Assembly (NCBI GenBank): GCA_963578105.1
Contig: CAUZBP010000016.1
Coordinates: 9,769-73,768 of the forward strand
Reading direction: 5' to 3'
DNA from: GCA-2718815 sp963578105
GTDB lineage: Bacteria; Planctomycetota; Planctomycetia; Pirellulales; Pirellulaceae
Length of the DNA: 64,000 nt
Part shown: piece after piece, positions 8,564-17,899 of the stretch
How positions within the stretch are numbered: position 1 is the stretch's first letter
How the letters are laid out: the number at the start of each line of letters is the position of its first letter
The notes under the pieces: generated by a model
The model's input: only the letters and a program-made list of their open reading frames with translations
Database searches by the model: none
Told to the model about the DNA's origin: nothing
Position numbers and translations under genes: made by a program

Positions 8564-10732
8564 TCAGTTCACCATGATCTCGGCCATCGAATCGGTGCGT
8601 GTTTGTGCGGCACGAGTATCGACATCGAGACACATGGTCACACTCCAGCGTCCGTCCTGATCGCCACGGACAAACCAGTGCGGCAAAACAACGACGGATT
8701 GGTGAACAAGCTCGAAACCCCCTTCCGACTGGCTGACAGTTTCGACAGGAAACGTCCAGAAGGATGTCGGTTGATTCGTGGTTAACTTCAAGTTGATTCC
8801 CAACCACTCATCGACCATCCCAATGGTAAGAACATTTTCCAAATCCAATCGAGTCTGTAACTGACCCAGTCGATTCAGATCACCCGAATAGAAATACCGA
8901 TCTTCGGCTTCGGCCGGAAGTCCGGCAAAATTGAACTCGACCCCGAAGTGTAAATCATGGTCCGTAGGTAAACCCTCCAGCAGGTAAGCAATTTCCAAAC
9001 TGGAACTTCCTGCTTGCAAAGACACGCCCTTGGTAATCTGAACCGTTTTGTTGAATGCCAAGCCTGTCCGTGTCATCTGAGCTTGGATACGGTCCGGATT
9101 ACGGCGCAAACGGGCATCATAAACAGCCTCCACAAAGTTACCCCGTTCCACGGCTAAACCGTCGGCAATTGCTTCCAGGCTGACGTTGTGATCGTAAAAA
9201 TGATCCAACAAACTCTTGCGCGAGTTGGGGTCGTACTGCAATCTCTGATCGAGCCCTTCGTGCTTGAAGACGACACGATCGTGGATACTTGATGTTTCCT
9301 CCTCCTGCTGGACAGTACCCCGCTGTACTCTTTCGTGGTACGACTCTGGTCGACGAGTGAGTGTGGCCCCCAGATTATGACGGATACTCCGCACGTCGAA
9401 CTCGTAAAGTTGTCCGCCCATAGCTGGAGCAAGATAAGCGACCAACTGATCATTCGCTAAACGCAATTCTTGGCGCATGTCAAAATTCAGGTCTTTGGCT
9501 TCTGCGTGAACCCAACTCTCCTTTTTGCCCGTTGCTTGTTCCAGCAGGTTGTCAGCCGCAATCAGATGGCTATAGACCGCATTTCGAAGATGCGGAAGAT
9601 AAATCCCCCCGAAGGCACCATGCCAGTAACTGCAATTGCACTGTCCCTGATACAATTCGGTCCGGGCTTGTTCTATCAGTTCACTGGAACACCCTGTGGT
9701 GGCTAGATCGTCCAGGCGAGTACTCAACTCCATCATCCTGGCATACATCTCATTGGCTTCGGGATACTTTACTTTGAAGTTCCTCCAGAAGCCTCCCCGC
9801 ATGAAACCAGAAATCCGCGGCCAACGAGGGTCTTTCTCCATCTCGTGCTGCAAGTGGTCGTAGTCCAGCTTTCTCTCCGTCGGCAACGCCCATTCCGTCA
9901 TTTCACGATAGCTGCCTTCGGGCAAATAGGTTTTCCCCGTGGGAAGTGTGTTGGAGAACGCCTCCGCGGGAGTCGTTACCTGCAACCACTCCTGATTCGT
10001 GACTAATGCATCGAAGAACTTTCTTAACCAACCATCACCGTATACATGGCGTTTGGTTTCGGGCCAAGTTCCAAACTTCTCGCCATCGTCGCCGAAAACG
10101 ACGACAGGATCAGGCGTTGTATCTGCAATTCGCCGAAGGTGTTGGATCGTCTCTTCCGGATCTGCAAAAGGAATGAGATAGCGCAATTTCTCGCTACCAG
10201 GAAAAACTGCCAACGTATTTCCATCATCCTCGGTGACATAATAGCCTGTCAGTTGCTCCTCGCGTAAACCAGCATTCTTGAAGTGGTAATCATCTAAAAA
10301 TGTGTATTCAATTCCTGCACGTGATAAATCAGCGGTCAAAGCCTGTTCCCAAACCCGTTCCGCAATCCACATACCCTTGACATCGGCTCCCAAACGTTGC
10401 TCAAGCCACTGGGTATACTTCGTGATCTGGCCGATCCGATCACGTGACGGAATCATCGTCAAAATTGGCTCATAGTAAGCACCTCCGATGATCTCGATCC
10501 GACCAGCCGCCACGAGACTGGCAACACGATCGACATATTCAGGGTGGTGATGCTCGAGCCACTCCATCAGCGGACCACTGACATGCAGGGCGATCTTGAG
10601 ACGGTCGTACTGCGCGAAAGTCTCTAAAAATGGTAGATAACTGTCTCGATAAGCCTGTTCAAAAACTCCATCGAAGTTTCCGATAGGTTGATGGTTGTGG
10701 AGCAGCAGAATGAGGCGAAGTTGGTTACTCAT
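8564..10732 (-). CDS. GH57 glycoside hydrolase, 4-alpha-glucanotransferase type
   Basis: A 722-residue GH57 enzyme acting on alpha-1,4-glucans. Conserved regions are HNHQP (residues 12-16), GGAYYEPIL (83-91), GMWIAERVWE with the catalytic nucleophile Glu125, and FGDDGEKFGTWP with the acid/base Asp at 215-216. The long C-terminal half is beta-rich with jelly-roll-like segments, as in the DUF1925/DUF1926 regions of Thermococcus-type 4-alpha-glucanotransferases and amylases. No signal peptide, so intracellular glucan remodelling is likely. It lies downstream of the GalT-like gene and glgA on the same strand, which supports a glycogen or maltodextrin role. Amylase versus transferase activity cannot be settled by reading. 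Confidence 0.88.
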   Translation of the reverse strand: MSNQLRLILLLHNHQPIGNFDGVFEQAYRDSYLPFLETFAQYDRLKIALHVSGPLMEWLEHHHPEYVDRVASLVAAGRIEIIGGAYYEPILTMIPSRDRIGQITKYTQWLEQRLGADVKGMWIAERVWEQALTADLSRAGIEYTFLDDYHFKNAGLREEQLTGYYVTEDDGNTLAVFPGSEKLRYLIPFADPEETIQHLRRIADTTPDPVVVFGDDGEKFGTWPETKRHVYGDGWLRKFFDALVTNQEWLQVTTPAEAFSNTLPTGKTYLPEGSYREMTEWALPTERKLDYDHLQHEMEKDPRWPRISGFMRGGFWRNFKVKYPEANEMYARMMELSTRLDDLATTGCSSELIEQARTELYQGQCNCSYWHGAFGGIYLPHLRNAVYSHLIAADNLLEQATGKKESWVHAEAKDLNFDMRQELRLANDQLVAYLAPAMGGQLYEFDVRSIRHNLGATLTRRPESYHERVQRGTVQQEEETSSIHDRVVFKHEGLDQRLQYDPNSRKSLLDHFYDHNVSLEAIADGLAVERGNFVEAVYDARLRRNPDRIQAQMTRTGLAFNKTVQITKGVSLQAGSSSLEIAYLLEGLPTDHDLHFGVEFNFAGLPAEAEDRYFYSGDLNRLGQLQTRLDLENVLTIGMVDEWLGINLKLTTNQPTSFWTFPVETVSQSEGGFELVHQSVVVLPHWFVRGDQDGRWSVTMCLDVDTRAAQTRTDSMAEIMVN

Positions 10733-10865
10733 GATTTTGACATTTGGGCTGGGAGTGGCTTGGCTGGAAATCGCATCACTTTTGACAAGCTAGCGACAAC
10801 GTTTCGCTTATCGGCACCACTTACCCATTCCGTCTATACTTTCTGCTTAAAATCTCCAGCTGCAG

Positions 10866-11864
10866 CTAAATCTCCAGCTGCGCAAGCCTTTCTGCTGCTT
10901 CTTCCGGAGGAACCGTGTTAATAAAACATCCAGTACCCCACTCAAATCCTGCCGCCATCGACAAACGCGGTAAAATCTCTACATGCCAGTGATAGTGCGG
11001 GACAGGCCCGGTGTCAAAGGGGGCCGTGTGGATCAGATAATTGTAACCAATTCCCTCAGATACGCGTTCCAACCTGGCAAGTAGTCGGCGCATGAGACAT
11101 GCCAAATCCGCCAGCACATGATCACTGGTCAACTCAAAATGGCTCTGGTGTGACCGAGGGTACACACACATTTCGTAGGGAACCCGGCTGGCATATGGAC
11201 AGATGGCAACGCAGTGGCGGGAGACTTCCACCAGACGGACACGCCGGGTTTGTTCTTGCCTTGCGCGCTCGCAAAAGATGCACTTTTCGTTTTGGTCATA
11301 GAACTGCTGTGCGGCCTGCCACTTCTGTTGCACGGTCGAGGGCAAGAAAGGAATTGCCATGAGCTGACTATGAACATGTTCGACGGACGCCCCGGCGGCG
11401 GCACCCACGTTTTTGAAGATCAAGCCGTACACCAGTCGTTTGTCATTTCGTAACATACCCAGACGATCACGATAGGCTCGAAACACCTCGGCTGCCTCCT
11501 GATCGGAGAGTTCCGACAAACTCCTGATGTGTCTCGGTGACTCGATAATCACTTCGTGGACACCGACGGCAGGTGTCAAGTCACCCAAACTTTCCCCAAG
11601 CTTGGCAACATCCTCAACGTTTTCGAGCGCTGGAAACTTGTTGGGTACCACTCGGACTTGCCAGCCCCTGCCATCCGGAGAACTTCCAGGATTCCGGTAG
11701 GCCAAAATCTCACCCGGAGTCTGACTTTCCGAACCTTCACAAAACGGGCATTCCATAGACGCAACGCGCGACGCCACCTTCTGATATTCGCGAGGACGCT
11801 CGTTTCGGTTCTTGGCGATGATGACCCGACAATGAGAAATCGGGTCCTGACGGAGTTCAGGCAT
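10866..11864 (-). CDS. GalT-family nucleotidyltransferase, possibly ADP-glucose phosphorylase type
   Basis: A 332-residue HIT-superfamily protein of the GalT fold. Zinc-site cysteines are CPFC near residue 39 and CIFC in the second half. The active-site motif is HVHSQ, where classical GalT has HPHGQ: the nucleophilic His and following Gln are kept. A second histidine triad reads HWHVEILP. The C-terminal IHTAPF, HWHVEILPRLS and GFEWGTGCFIN resemble, from memory, the plant GalT-like enzyme At5g18200, an ADP-glucose phosphorylase. The gene lies directly between glgA, which uses ADP-glucose, and a GH57 enzyme, and no galK or galE is near. Start ATG at 11864. Galactose-1-phosphate uridylyltransferase remains the alternative. 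Confidence 0.8.
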   Translation of the reverse strand: MPELRQDPISHCRVIIAKNRNERPREYQKVASRVASMECPFCEGSESQTPGEILAYRNPGSSPDGRGWQVRVVPNKFPALENVEDVAKLGESLGDLTPAVGVHEVIIESPRHIRSLSELSDQEAAEVFRAYRDRLGMLRNDKRLVYGLIFKNVGAAAGASVEHVHSQLMAIPFLPSTVQQKWQAAQQFYDQNEKCIFCERARQEQTRRVRLVEVSRHCVAICPYASRVPYEMCVYPRSHQSHFELTSDHVLADLACLMRRLLARLERVSEGIGYNYLIHTAPFDTGPVPHYHWHVEILPRLSMAAGFEWGTGCFINTVPPEEAAERLAQLEI

Positions 11865-12118
11865 GATACCAAGCGTTCAAGGAGGATCGCCCCATCCGAC
11901 CGTGTTCAACATTGATTTTCAGCGGTTGTCCGTGCAAAACGAAGGACTGCATCATGAACAACAACTGGAACCGAGCATCCAGGTTACAGAGGATGGTGGG
12001 ACATTTCCACTTCATTTTGCCTTCGTTGCAAACGAGCAAGATGATGAGGGGGAAAAGATTATGCAGAGAACGATTCAATCCTTGAAGCCATCGTGCCGCA
12101 CCCGGGCAGTCCTGAATT

Positions 12119-13624
12119 TCAGGTCAGACTTCCGCTGTGAATCGTCCGTCGCACACGCGCGGTGGATTCTTGATACATCCAAACGTATTCCTTGGCGCTA
12201 CGTGTCCAGGACCAGTCCTGTTTCATACCCGCCAACACAACCCTGGCCCAATCCTCTTTTCTGGCATAGGTCTGCAGCGCGCGTTCCAAGGTCTGATCCA
12301 ACTTTTCCACCTGATAAGGGCGAAAACTGAAACCGTTTGCTGTTCCTGCTGCTAGAGTTTTTTCATTCGTATCGACGATGGTGTCTGCCAAGCCACCCGT
12401 TTCCCGCACCAAGGGTACCGTTCCGTATTTAAGACTATAGATTTGATTCAAGCCGCAGGGTTCGTAGTTACTGGGCATCAGGAACAGGTCTGCGCCGGCT
12501 TCAATCTGGTGCGCTAACAAATCGGAAAACTCAAGTCGTACAGACAGTTTCTCAGGATAGGCAGCAGCCAATCGTAAAAACATATCCTGGTATTTCTGAT
12601 CCCCTCTTCCCAAAATGACCCACTGAACATTTGAATCCGGCAGACGCTTTTTGAGTACTTCACCAATAAGATCGACCCCCTTCTGCTCAACCAGGCGACC
12701 GACCACGCCCACTAGAGGAGTCTCGGGCGAGACGGGAAGTCCGGTCGCCTCTCCCAAATCCTGCTTGCAGGCTTGTTTTCCGGCATGCCAGTTGTCGGAG
12801 GTGTAGTTGAGTGCAATGTGGCGGTCGACAGCAGGATCCCACACAGAATAATCAACACCGTTGAGAATTCCGCGAACAAGGTAGTTGCGATGAGCCAAGA
12901 CTCCTTCCAAGCCACAGCCTAACGGTGCTGACTGGATTTCCAACGCGTACCTCGGACTCACCGTGTTGATCGCATCCGAAAACACCAGTCCCGTTTTCAA
13001 TAGATTCAATTTGCCGAAGAATTCCATTTGGTTCCAATTGAAATACTTCCAATCCAAACCCGTCAGGAGCATGTCCCAATGCCAGAACTGGCCCTGGTAA
13101 GCCATGTTATGAATGGTCATGACCGTCGCCATGCGGTCGAACTTAGGGGTGTCGGCGTATTCGGTTTTCAAATAGGCAGGAATCAACCCGGTCTGCCAAT
13201 CATTGCAGTGTAAAACATCGACATCCAATTTGAGCAAGCGGATCAATTCGAGAACTGATCGGCAGAAAAAAATAAACCGCTCGCAATTATCTTTGTAGTC
13301 CACATTGCCCTCACTATACAGTTGAGGACGATCGTAATAGTCATCTTGTTCAATGAGATAAACAGGAACGTCTGACTCGGGCAACTGACTTCGAAGAATT
13401 CCCCCTCGGACTTGTTTACGGCCGATAGTGATGTCCAAATCGACATGCAAATTTTCGTTGGACTGTCCGCATTCGATGCTCTGCCGATAGGCAGGGGCTA
13501 CAACTGCCACCTGATGCCCGAGCCGGGCGAGTTCTCGAGGTAACGTCCCGCAGACATCTGCTAGACCACCCGTTTTTGAGAAAGGTACGGCTTCGCTAGT
13601 GGCCACCAGGATGTTCACGTCCAC
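12119..13624 (-). CDS. glgA: Glycogen synthase (ADP-glucose), GT5
   Basis: Transfers glucose from ADP-glucose to growing alpha-1,4-glucan. The N-terminal SEAVPFSKTGGLADVCGTLP carries the KTGGL nucleotide-sugar motif (Lys17). Further landmarks are VVAPAYRQ, a starch-synthase catalytic region with HCNDWQTGLIPAYLK and IHNMAYQG, GVVGRLVEQKGVDL, and the C-terminal PSNYEPCGLNQIYSLKYGTVP with the catalytic Glu and the GLADT segment. At 501 residues it has normal length. It is the first gene of a minus-strand alpha-glucan block continuing into the GalT-family gene after 254 bases and GH57. Confidence 0.94.
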   Translation of the reverse strand: MDVNILVATSEAVPFSKTGGLADVCGTLPRELARLGHQVAVVAPAYRQSIECGQSNENLHVDLDITIGRKQVRGGILRSQLPESDVPVYLIEQDDYYDRPQLYSEGNVDYKDNCERFIFFCRSVLELIRLLKLDVDVLHCNDWQTGLIPAYLKTEYADTPKFDRMATVMTIHNMAYQGQFWHWDMLLTGLDWKYFNWNQMEFFGKLNLLKTGLVFSDAINTVSPRYALEIQSAPLGCGLEGVLAHRNYLVRGILNGVDYSVWDPAVDRHIALNYTSDNWHAGKQACKQDLGEATGLPVSPETPLVGVVGRLVEQKGVDLIGEVLKKRLPDSNVQWVILGRGDQKYQDMFLRLAAAYPEKLSVRLEFSDLLAHQIEAGADLFLMPSNYEPCGLNQIYSLKYGTVPLVRETGGLADTIVDTNEKTLAAGTANGFSFRPYQVEKLDQTLERALQTYARKEDWARVVLAGMKQDWSWTRSAKEYVWMYQESTARVRRTIHSGSLT

Positions 13625-13767
13625 CTACTTCCATCTGGGATCAAAATCCGGATCTAACTGAAGGACACGACGAGAAATCGAATTCCGTATTTTAAGAAAA
13701 AAAATCGTTCCTCTAACGTCGTGTCATCTCACTAGAAAGAAACCAGTTTGTACTGCCAGGCAAGGAT

Positions 13768-14961
13768 TTAGGTCAAGACAGAAACGATGGCATCACACAA
13801 TCGGCCCAGATTCTCGGGCGTAATTCCAGCAACATTGATGCGTCCGCTACGCACAATATAGATCGAATATCTTTCGCGGAGTTGGTCCACTTGCTCGGGA
13901 GTCAGGCCGGAGAACGAAAACATCCCTCGCTGCCCTTGAATAAAAGAGAAATCACGATTTGCGCCTTTGGCTTGCATCGTCTCTACGAATTGACGGCGCA
14001 TCTCGTTGATTCGTTTTCGCATTCCTGCCAGTTCCTGCTCCCATTGGGACCGCAATTCCTTGGACGACAAAATGGCGTTGACGATCGCCGCCCCGTGAGC
14101 CGGCGGATTCGAGTAGTTGGCCCGGACGGTGGCTTTAACCTGGCTTAACGTAGCTGCTGCTGCTTTGGCACTGGCCGCTACAATCGTCAGGGCACCCACT
14201 CTTTCCCGATACAGGCCAAAGTTCTTGGAAAATGAACTGCAAATCAACATTTCGGGCACCACTTCGCTCAAAATTCGTAAACCGGCGGCATCCTCTTCCA
14301 GACCATCTCCGAATCCTTGATAAGCAAAATCGACCAACGGCAAAAGTTCCCGCTCGACCAGGACGTCTGCCATGCGTTGCCATTGGTCTCTATTCGGGTC
14401 GACACCGGTCGGGTTATGACAGCATGCATGCAGCAGGACCACGTCACCAGTCGGAATGGATTCCAGTTGCTGTAAAGTTGCGTCGAAATCCAAAATGTTT
14501 TTCGCAGTGTCAAAGTAGGGATAGTTTTCGGTATCCAGGCCGGCCGCTTGAAACACGCTGGAGTGATTCGCCCATGTGGGACTGCTCATCCAGATTTTTT
14601 TGTCTGGAAACATCTTGTGCAAAAAATTTCCGGCAACGCGCAATGCGCCGGTTCCACCGGGAGCTTGCACGACACTGACTCGAGGGTCGCCAGCCAAAGG
14701 ATGATTTGCCCCCCAAAAAAGTTCCTGCACGTAACGACCGTAATCAGGACTTCCGTCGATTGCCAGATAAGATTTTGTTGTCTCCTGCGACACCAGGGTT
14801 CGCTCAGCTTCCTTGACGCATTCCAGAATCGGCGTCAAGCCAGACTGATCTTTGTAGACGCCTACACCGAGGTTGATTTTTTCTGGATGCGTATCATTCT
14901 TAAAAGCTTCTGTTAAGCCGATAATCGGATCGGGCGGGGCCGCTTCCACTTGTTCAAACAC
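13768..14961 (-). CDS. aspC: Aspartate/aromatic aminotransferase
   Basis: PLP-dependent class I aminotransferase of the subgroup Ialpha (AspC/TyrB-like), exchanging amino groups between aspartate and 2-oxoglutarate. Recognised by NLGVGVYKDQSG near the start, APGGTGALRVA, SSPTWANH, LHACCHNPTGVDP, DFAYQGFGDGL and the Schiff-base Lys in CSSFSKNFGLYRERVG. At 397 residues it is full length. It is upstream of glgA by 143 bases on the same strand, but no metabolic link is obvious. Aromatic substrates are also possible in this subgroup. Confidence 0.93.
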   Translation of the reverse strand: MFEQVEAAPPDPIIGLTEAFKNDTHPEKINLGVGVYKDQSGLTPILECVKEAERTLVSQETTKSYLAIDGSPDYGRYVQELFWGANHPLAGDPRVSVVQAPGGTGALRVAGNFLHKMFPDKKIWMSSPTWANHSSVFQAAGLDTENYPYFDTAKNILDFDATLQQLESIPTGDVVLLHACCHNPTGVDPNRDQWQRMADVLVERELLPLVDFAYQGFGDGLEEDAAGLRILSEVVPEMLICSSFSKNFGLYRERVGALTIVAASAKAAAATLSQVKATVRANYSNPPAHGAAIVNAILSSKELRSQWEQELAGMRKRINEMRRQFVETMQAKGANRDFSFIQGQRGMFSFSGLTPEQVDQLRERYSIYIVRSGRINVAGITPENLGRLCDAIVSVLT

Positions 14962-15379
14962 GAAATAACTTTCCTGCTAATTCTCAAATTATTGGGAGAT
15001 AATACGAGTTCCAACTCCCTGAAACACATCAAGAATCCATCCATCACGATCAACAAAACAGGTCGCACCCTAATGGACGCTTCCTGAATATCCGACCGCC
15101 ATACTACCTTGGAGCACCTGCTTGAGATAGCCCGTCGCTTGCGTCGCGAAACATGCGTCAGAAACGCGTGCCGAAGGAGCTCGCTCGCGTCTATCCCCGC
15201 AAGATGGCTCCGAGGCGGCTGGTGAGGCCTTGAAATGGACGGGAAGACGTCGAGACGCTGCAGAAGAGAGACGGCCGCAAAACATTCTCTGACAAGCAAC
15301 CTGCTACAGGCTGAAGCCTGCTTCTCCACCCGGTCCGTCACTCAGTGATCCTGCATCCATGTTCGGGCAGTTGCCTGGA
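14962..15379. other. Intergenic interval without recognised gene
   Basis: 418 bases between the aspartate aminotransferase start and the HEAT-protein stop, both on the minus strand. Open frames here lack ribosome sites and family features. It probably holds the aminotransferase promoter. I see no strong hairpin or repeat. Confidence 0.4.
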
Positions 15380-16933
15380 TCATGGATTGAATTGCTGCAG
15401 CAACTTGCGCCCTTTGTAGATTGTATAGGCGTCTTCCGGTCGGATGGGTCCTGGCCGCTTCACTGCGGGATACCAGAAAATTTCCTGCATATCAGCAATC
15501 ACACTGCCAATAACATCTTGCCGGTGAGCAGTTGCAATCAGAGCGATCTCCCCAAAGAAAAATCCTAACGCGACAGATTCAATGTCCCCGAAGCCTTCCA
15601 CACCTAACTTCTGTTCTAAAAACTGCACATCGGATCTTTGCCTGTCATCCAATCGATTGATCTCCAGTTCGAAAATCTCTTCATGTTCTGCCTGCCATCC
15701 TGCGTAGGCGCTGTAGATATCGTCAGGAGGTAGATCTTCAAGACTGCACGTAAGCGCGTGGACGAGGGGGCCCGAAATCCCGATATTACTGAAAGTACCA
15801 TTAGGAAATTCGTAGGTGTAACGGAACAGAAAGCATTCGACTGGTTCATCGTAACCTGGCCAATATTGAGTTTGTTGATGCACCGCCTCGATACGACTGG
15901 GTGCCAATCCAAAATGCGTTGACTCGGCCAAACAGCAAGCCAATTCGGCTTCGGCACGAGCCACGGTCGATTTGAACTCGTCCTTAATTTCATCCAGGAA
16001 TTGCAATTCCTCCGCATAAGACAGCACACGCAATCGGGCAACCGGCTCGGTGACGAGCGACGCAAGTGTTTTTTTTCCGGATTTTTCTCCCAGCCGCACC
16101 AAGGCGGCAGCCGCTTCAGTGCATACACGGCGATGGCCCAGTTCCAGAGCTTGAAATAGCTTCCCAACAGCGGCCGAATCACCTATCAGTCCCAAGGCAT
16201 CGCAAAGCGATACGGCCAGCGCAACACCGTCGTTCACCTGATCGCGGGCCTTATCCCAACTTGCTGCATCGACGGCTGAGAAACTTTCCAGCCTGCCCAA
16301 TCGCCCAGTAACATTCCCCAATAATTCAATAAGGGTCTCGCTGAGATCACTGGCAGGATGCCGCGTTACCATCCCTGAACGAGTTATATAATTCGCCAAA
16401 TCAAGAATGGGAGTGGCTACCTGCACGTGCGCCAGACCACCGAAAAGGACTGGGAACAAAGCAGTTACATCAAAATCCCGCGTACGAAACAGCGGAAAAA
16501 AGGGGGCGGCTGCGTGTGTTGACAAGCGGGGCGGATCGGTGGATACCAATTCAGAAAATTGCCTCAAATGGTCGCCGGACAACTCCTGCACCAAGGCAAT
16601 GAGGAGATAATGACGCACATTACTTTTCTGCCCAAGCTTCCGGTAGAGTGCGACGATCTGAGCGTCAACATTGGTTTCGGAATCAGCTTGACCCAGGGGA
16701 AACGCAGTAGCAAGCCTCCGTACCATCTTGGCAAACAACGCTTCCAGGAACTGCTCTTCGGCAGCATCCGCTGAAAGCGGCCCTATTTCGAGCAGACCTT
16801 GGAGAAGTTCGCATAGTTGATCGTCCGTTGCCTGCAGGACCCATGCGGTACGCCGAAGACATTCGGCGCGATCAGCACCATCAAGTTCCGCAAAGTCAAA
16901 GAGATCTTGCAGTGATGCGGGTGAACCATTCAT
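15380..16933 (-). CDS. HEAT-repeat-like hypothetical protein
   Basis: A 517-residue cytoplasmic protein without signal peptide. The middle is made of paired helices of the HEAT/PBS-lyase style (GLIGDSAAVGKLFQALE, RVCTEAAAALVRLG). The C-terminal third, with FLFRYTYEFPNG, GISGPLVHALT and the segment around VALGFFFGEIALIATAH, looks like a separate alpha/beta domain. I do not recognise a named family. The layout suggests a protein-binding scaffold. It is transcribed divergently from the lysine-rich gene, with 247 bases between them for two promoters. Start ATG at 16933 gives MNGSPASLQDLFDFAELDG. Confidence 0.65.
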   Translation of the reverse strand: MNGSPASLQDLFDFAELDGADRAECLRRTAWVLQATDDQLCELLQGLLEIGPLSADAAEEQFLEALFAKMVRRLATAFPLGQADSETNVDAQIVALYRKLGQKSNVRHYLLIALVQELSGDHLRQFSELVSTDPPRLSTHAAAPFFPLFRTRDFDVTALFPVLFGGLAHVQVATPILDLANYITRSGMVTRHPASDLSETLIELLGNVTGRLGRLESFSAVDAASWDKARDQVNDGVALAVSLCDALGLIGDSAAVGKLFQALELGHRRVCTEAAAALVRLGEKSGKKTLASLVTEPVARLRVLSYAEELQFLDEIKDEFKSTVARAEAELACCLAESTHFGLAPSRIEAVHQQTQYWPGYDEPVECFLFRYTYEFPNGTFSNIGISGPLVHALTCSLEDLPPDDIYSAYAGWQAEHEEIFELEINRLDDRQRSDVQFLEQKLGVEGFGDIESVALGFFFGEIALIATAHRQDVIGSVIADMQEIFWYPAVKRPGPIRPEDAYTIYKGRKLLQQFNP

Positions 16934-17180
16934 AAGAGAAGTTATACTTGGCTTCGCCTTCGAACGAAACTATTTTGAAAAGTCTATTGACCAAAAGTTG
17001 GCAAAAATGTTCCAATACGCCAAACTGGTGGGGTCGTGCAGGTAGTTCAGTTCGGCCGAGTATTTGGCCAGCGTCAATCAGCGACCTTGCATTCATGTCC
17101 CCAGCTTCCTCTGTATGGGTGCCCCAGAGGAAACGACTGTATTTTTTGCAATGGGCCCCGATCCTTCAGGAGCCTCATAG

Positions 17181-17456
17181 ATGGCAACGAAAAAGAAGAC
17201 GGCCACAAAGCGGCCTGCGACAAAGGCCAAGCGGTCGACCAAGAAAAAAACCGCGACAAAGAAAAAGACTGCCAGTAAGAAAACCGCCAAGCGGTCCACA
17301 AAGAAGAAGGCTGTAACTAAGAAAAAGCCTGCCAAGAAGGCCGCACCATCAACCAAGAAGAAGGCGACAAAGAGCAAGGTAGCCAAGAAAAAGACCGCCA
17401 AACGGTCCACAAAGAAGACTACCGCCAAGAAAAAAACAACTCGTCGTAAGCGATAG
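17181..17456 (+). CDS. Lysine-rich histone H1-like repeat protein
   Basis: A 91-residue protein made almost only of Lys, Thr, Ala, Ser and Arg, with repeated KKKTA, KRSTKKK and KKAAPSTKKK units ending in TTRRKR. This resembles the C-terminal tail of eukaryotic histone H1 and bacterial HC1/HC2-like proteins. Such proteins bind DNA or RNA without sequence specificity and could compact the nucleoid. The ATG at 17181 has AGGAG eight bases upstream. A strong hairpin follows about 60 bases after the stop. The coding repeats are also visible in DNA, so length may vary between strains by slippage. The reverse-strand open frame over it is a composition artefact. Confidence 0.8.
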   Translation: MATKKKTATKRPATKAKRSTKKKTATKKKTASKKTAKRSTKKKAVTKKKPAKKAAPSTKKKATKSKVAKKKTAKRSTKKTTAKKKTTRRKR

Positions 17457-17513
17457 ATTTTCCAGTCCGGCGCAACTGCGCTCGTGGCTTCAGGAATAGA
17501 AACAACAAGACAG

Positions 17514-17551
17514 GCCGGTGCGTCGCTCGTGCCAACAAGCGACACACCGGC
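17514..17551 (+). terminator. Hairpin, probable terminator of the lysine-rich gene
   Basis: GCCGGTG-C-GTCGCT pairs with AGCGAC-A-CACCGGC, giving 13 pairs with one internal mismatch and a 10-base loop, followed by TTATTCGTT. The T-tract is weak, but its place about 60 bases after the stop fits a terminator. Confidence 0.6.
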
Positions 17552-17787
17552 TTATTCGTTAAGAACAGCCAAACACATTTGATAATAAACACCATCTGCA
17601 CCTTTCCTACTGGAAGCAATGGGATCCAATCAGAACTTGAATTCCAAGCTGTGAACGCCGAAAGACGGACTTTTTCGACGTATTTCTGCCCGGTGCTGCC
17701 CTCTCTGCCAAACCAACCACACACGTTATCGAAGAGGCCGGAACTGGGACCAGACCCTCAGATAACACCCTGTTAGAGGAATTTTCT

Positions 17788-17837
17788 ACGAACAAGACGC
17801 TTATCGATGACAATGAACATTGACGAAACTTGTTCGT
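17788..17837 (+). promoter_or_regulatory. Nested inverted repeat upstream of the RNA helicase
   Basis: ACGAACAAG (17788-17796) is a perfect nine-base inverted repeat of CTTGTTCGT (17829-17837). Inside it, CAATG-AA-CATTG (17811-17822) forms a second small hairpin. It sits 62 bases before the helicase start. It may be a folded leader of the helicase mRNA, or a protein-binding site in the promoter. No T-tract follows directly. Confidence 0.5.
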
Positions 17838-17899
17838 TTACATAAAGTTAATAGCTGTTAATCGATTTTCCTTCATACCTCCGTTTCATTGTCTGCCAC

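Larger units (their letters stand above)
17457..17899. other. Intergenic interval with terminator and helicase leader structure
   Basis: 443 bases between the lysine-rich gene and the helicase. It holds the hairpin at 17514-17551 and the inverted repeat at 17788-17837. No coding region is supported here. Confidence 0.5.

Noticed and set aside
17093..17545. A hydrophobic 150-residue open frame on the minus strand
   Set aside because: Its repeats of Phe, Leu and Val are simply the complement of the Lys/Thr codons of the lysine-rich gene.
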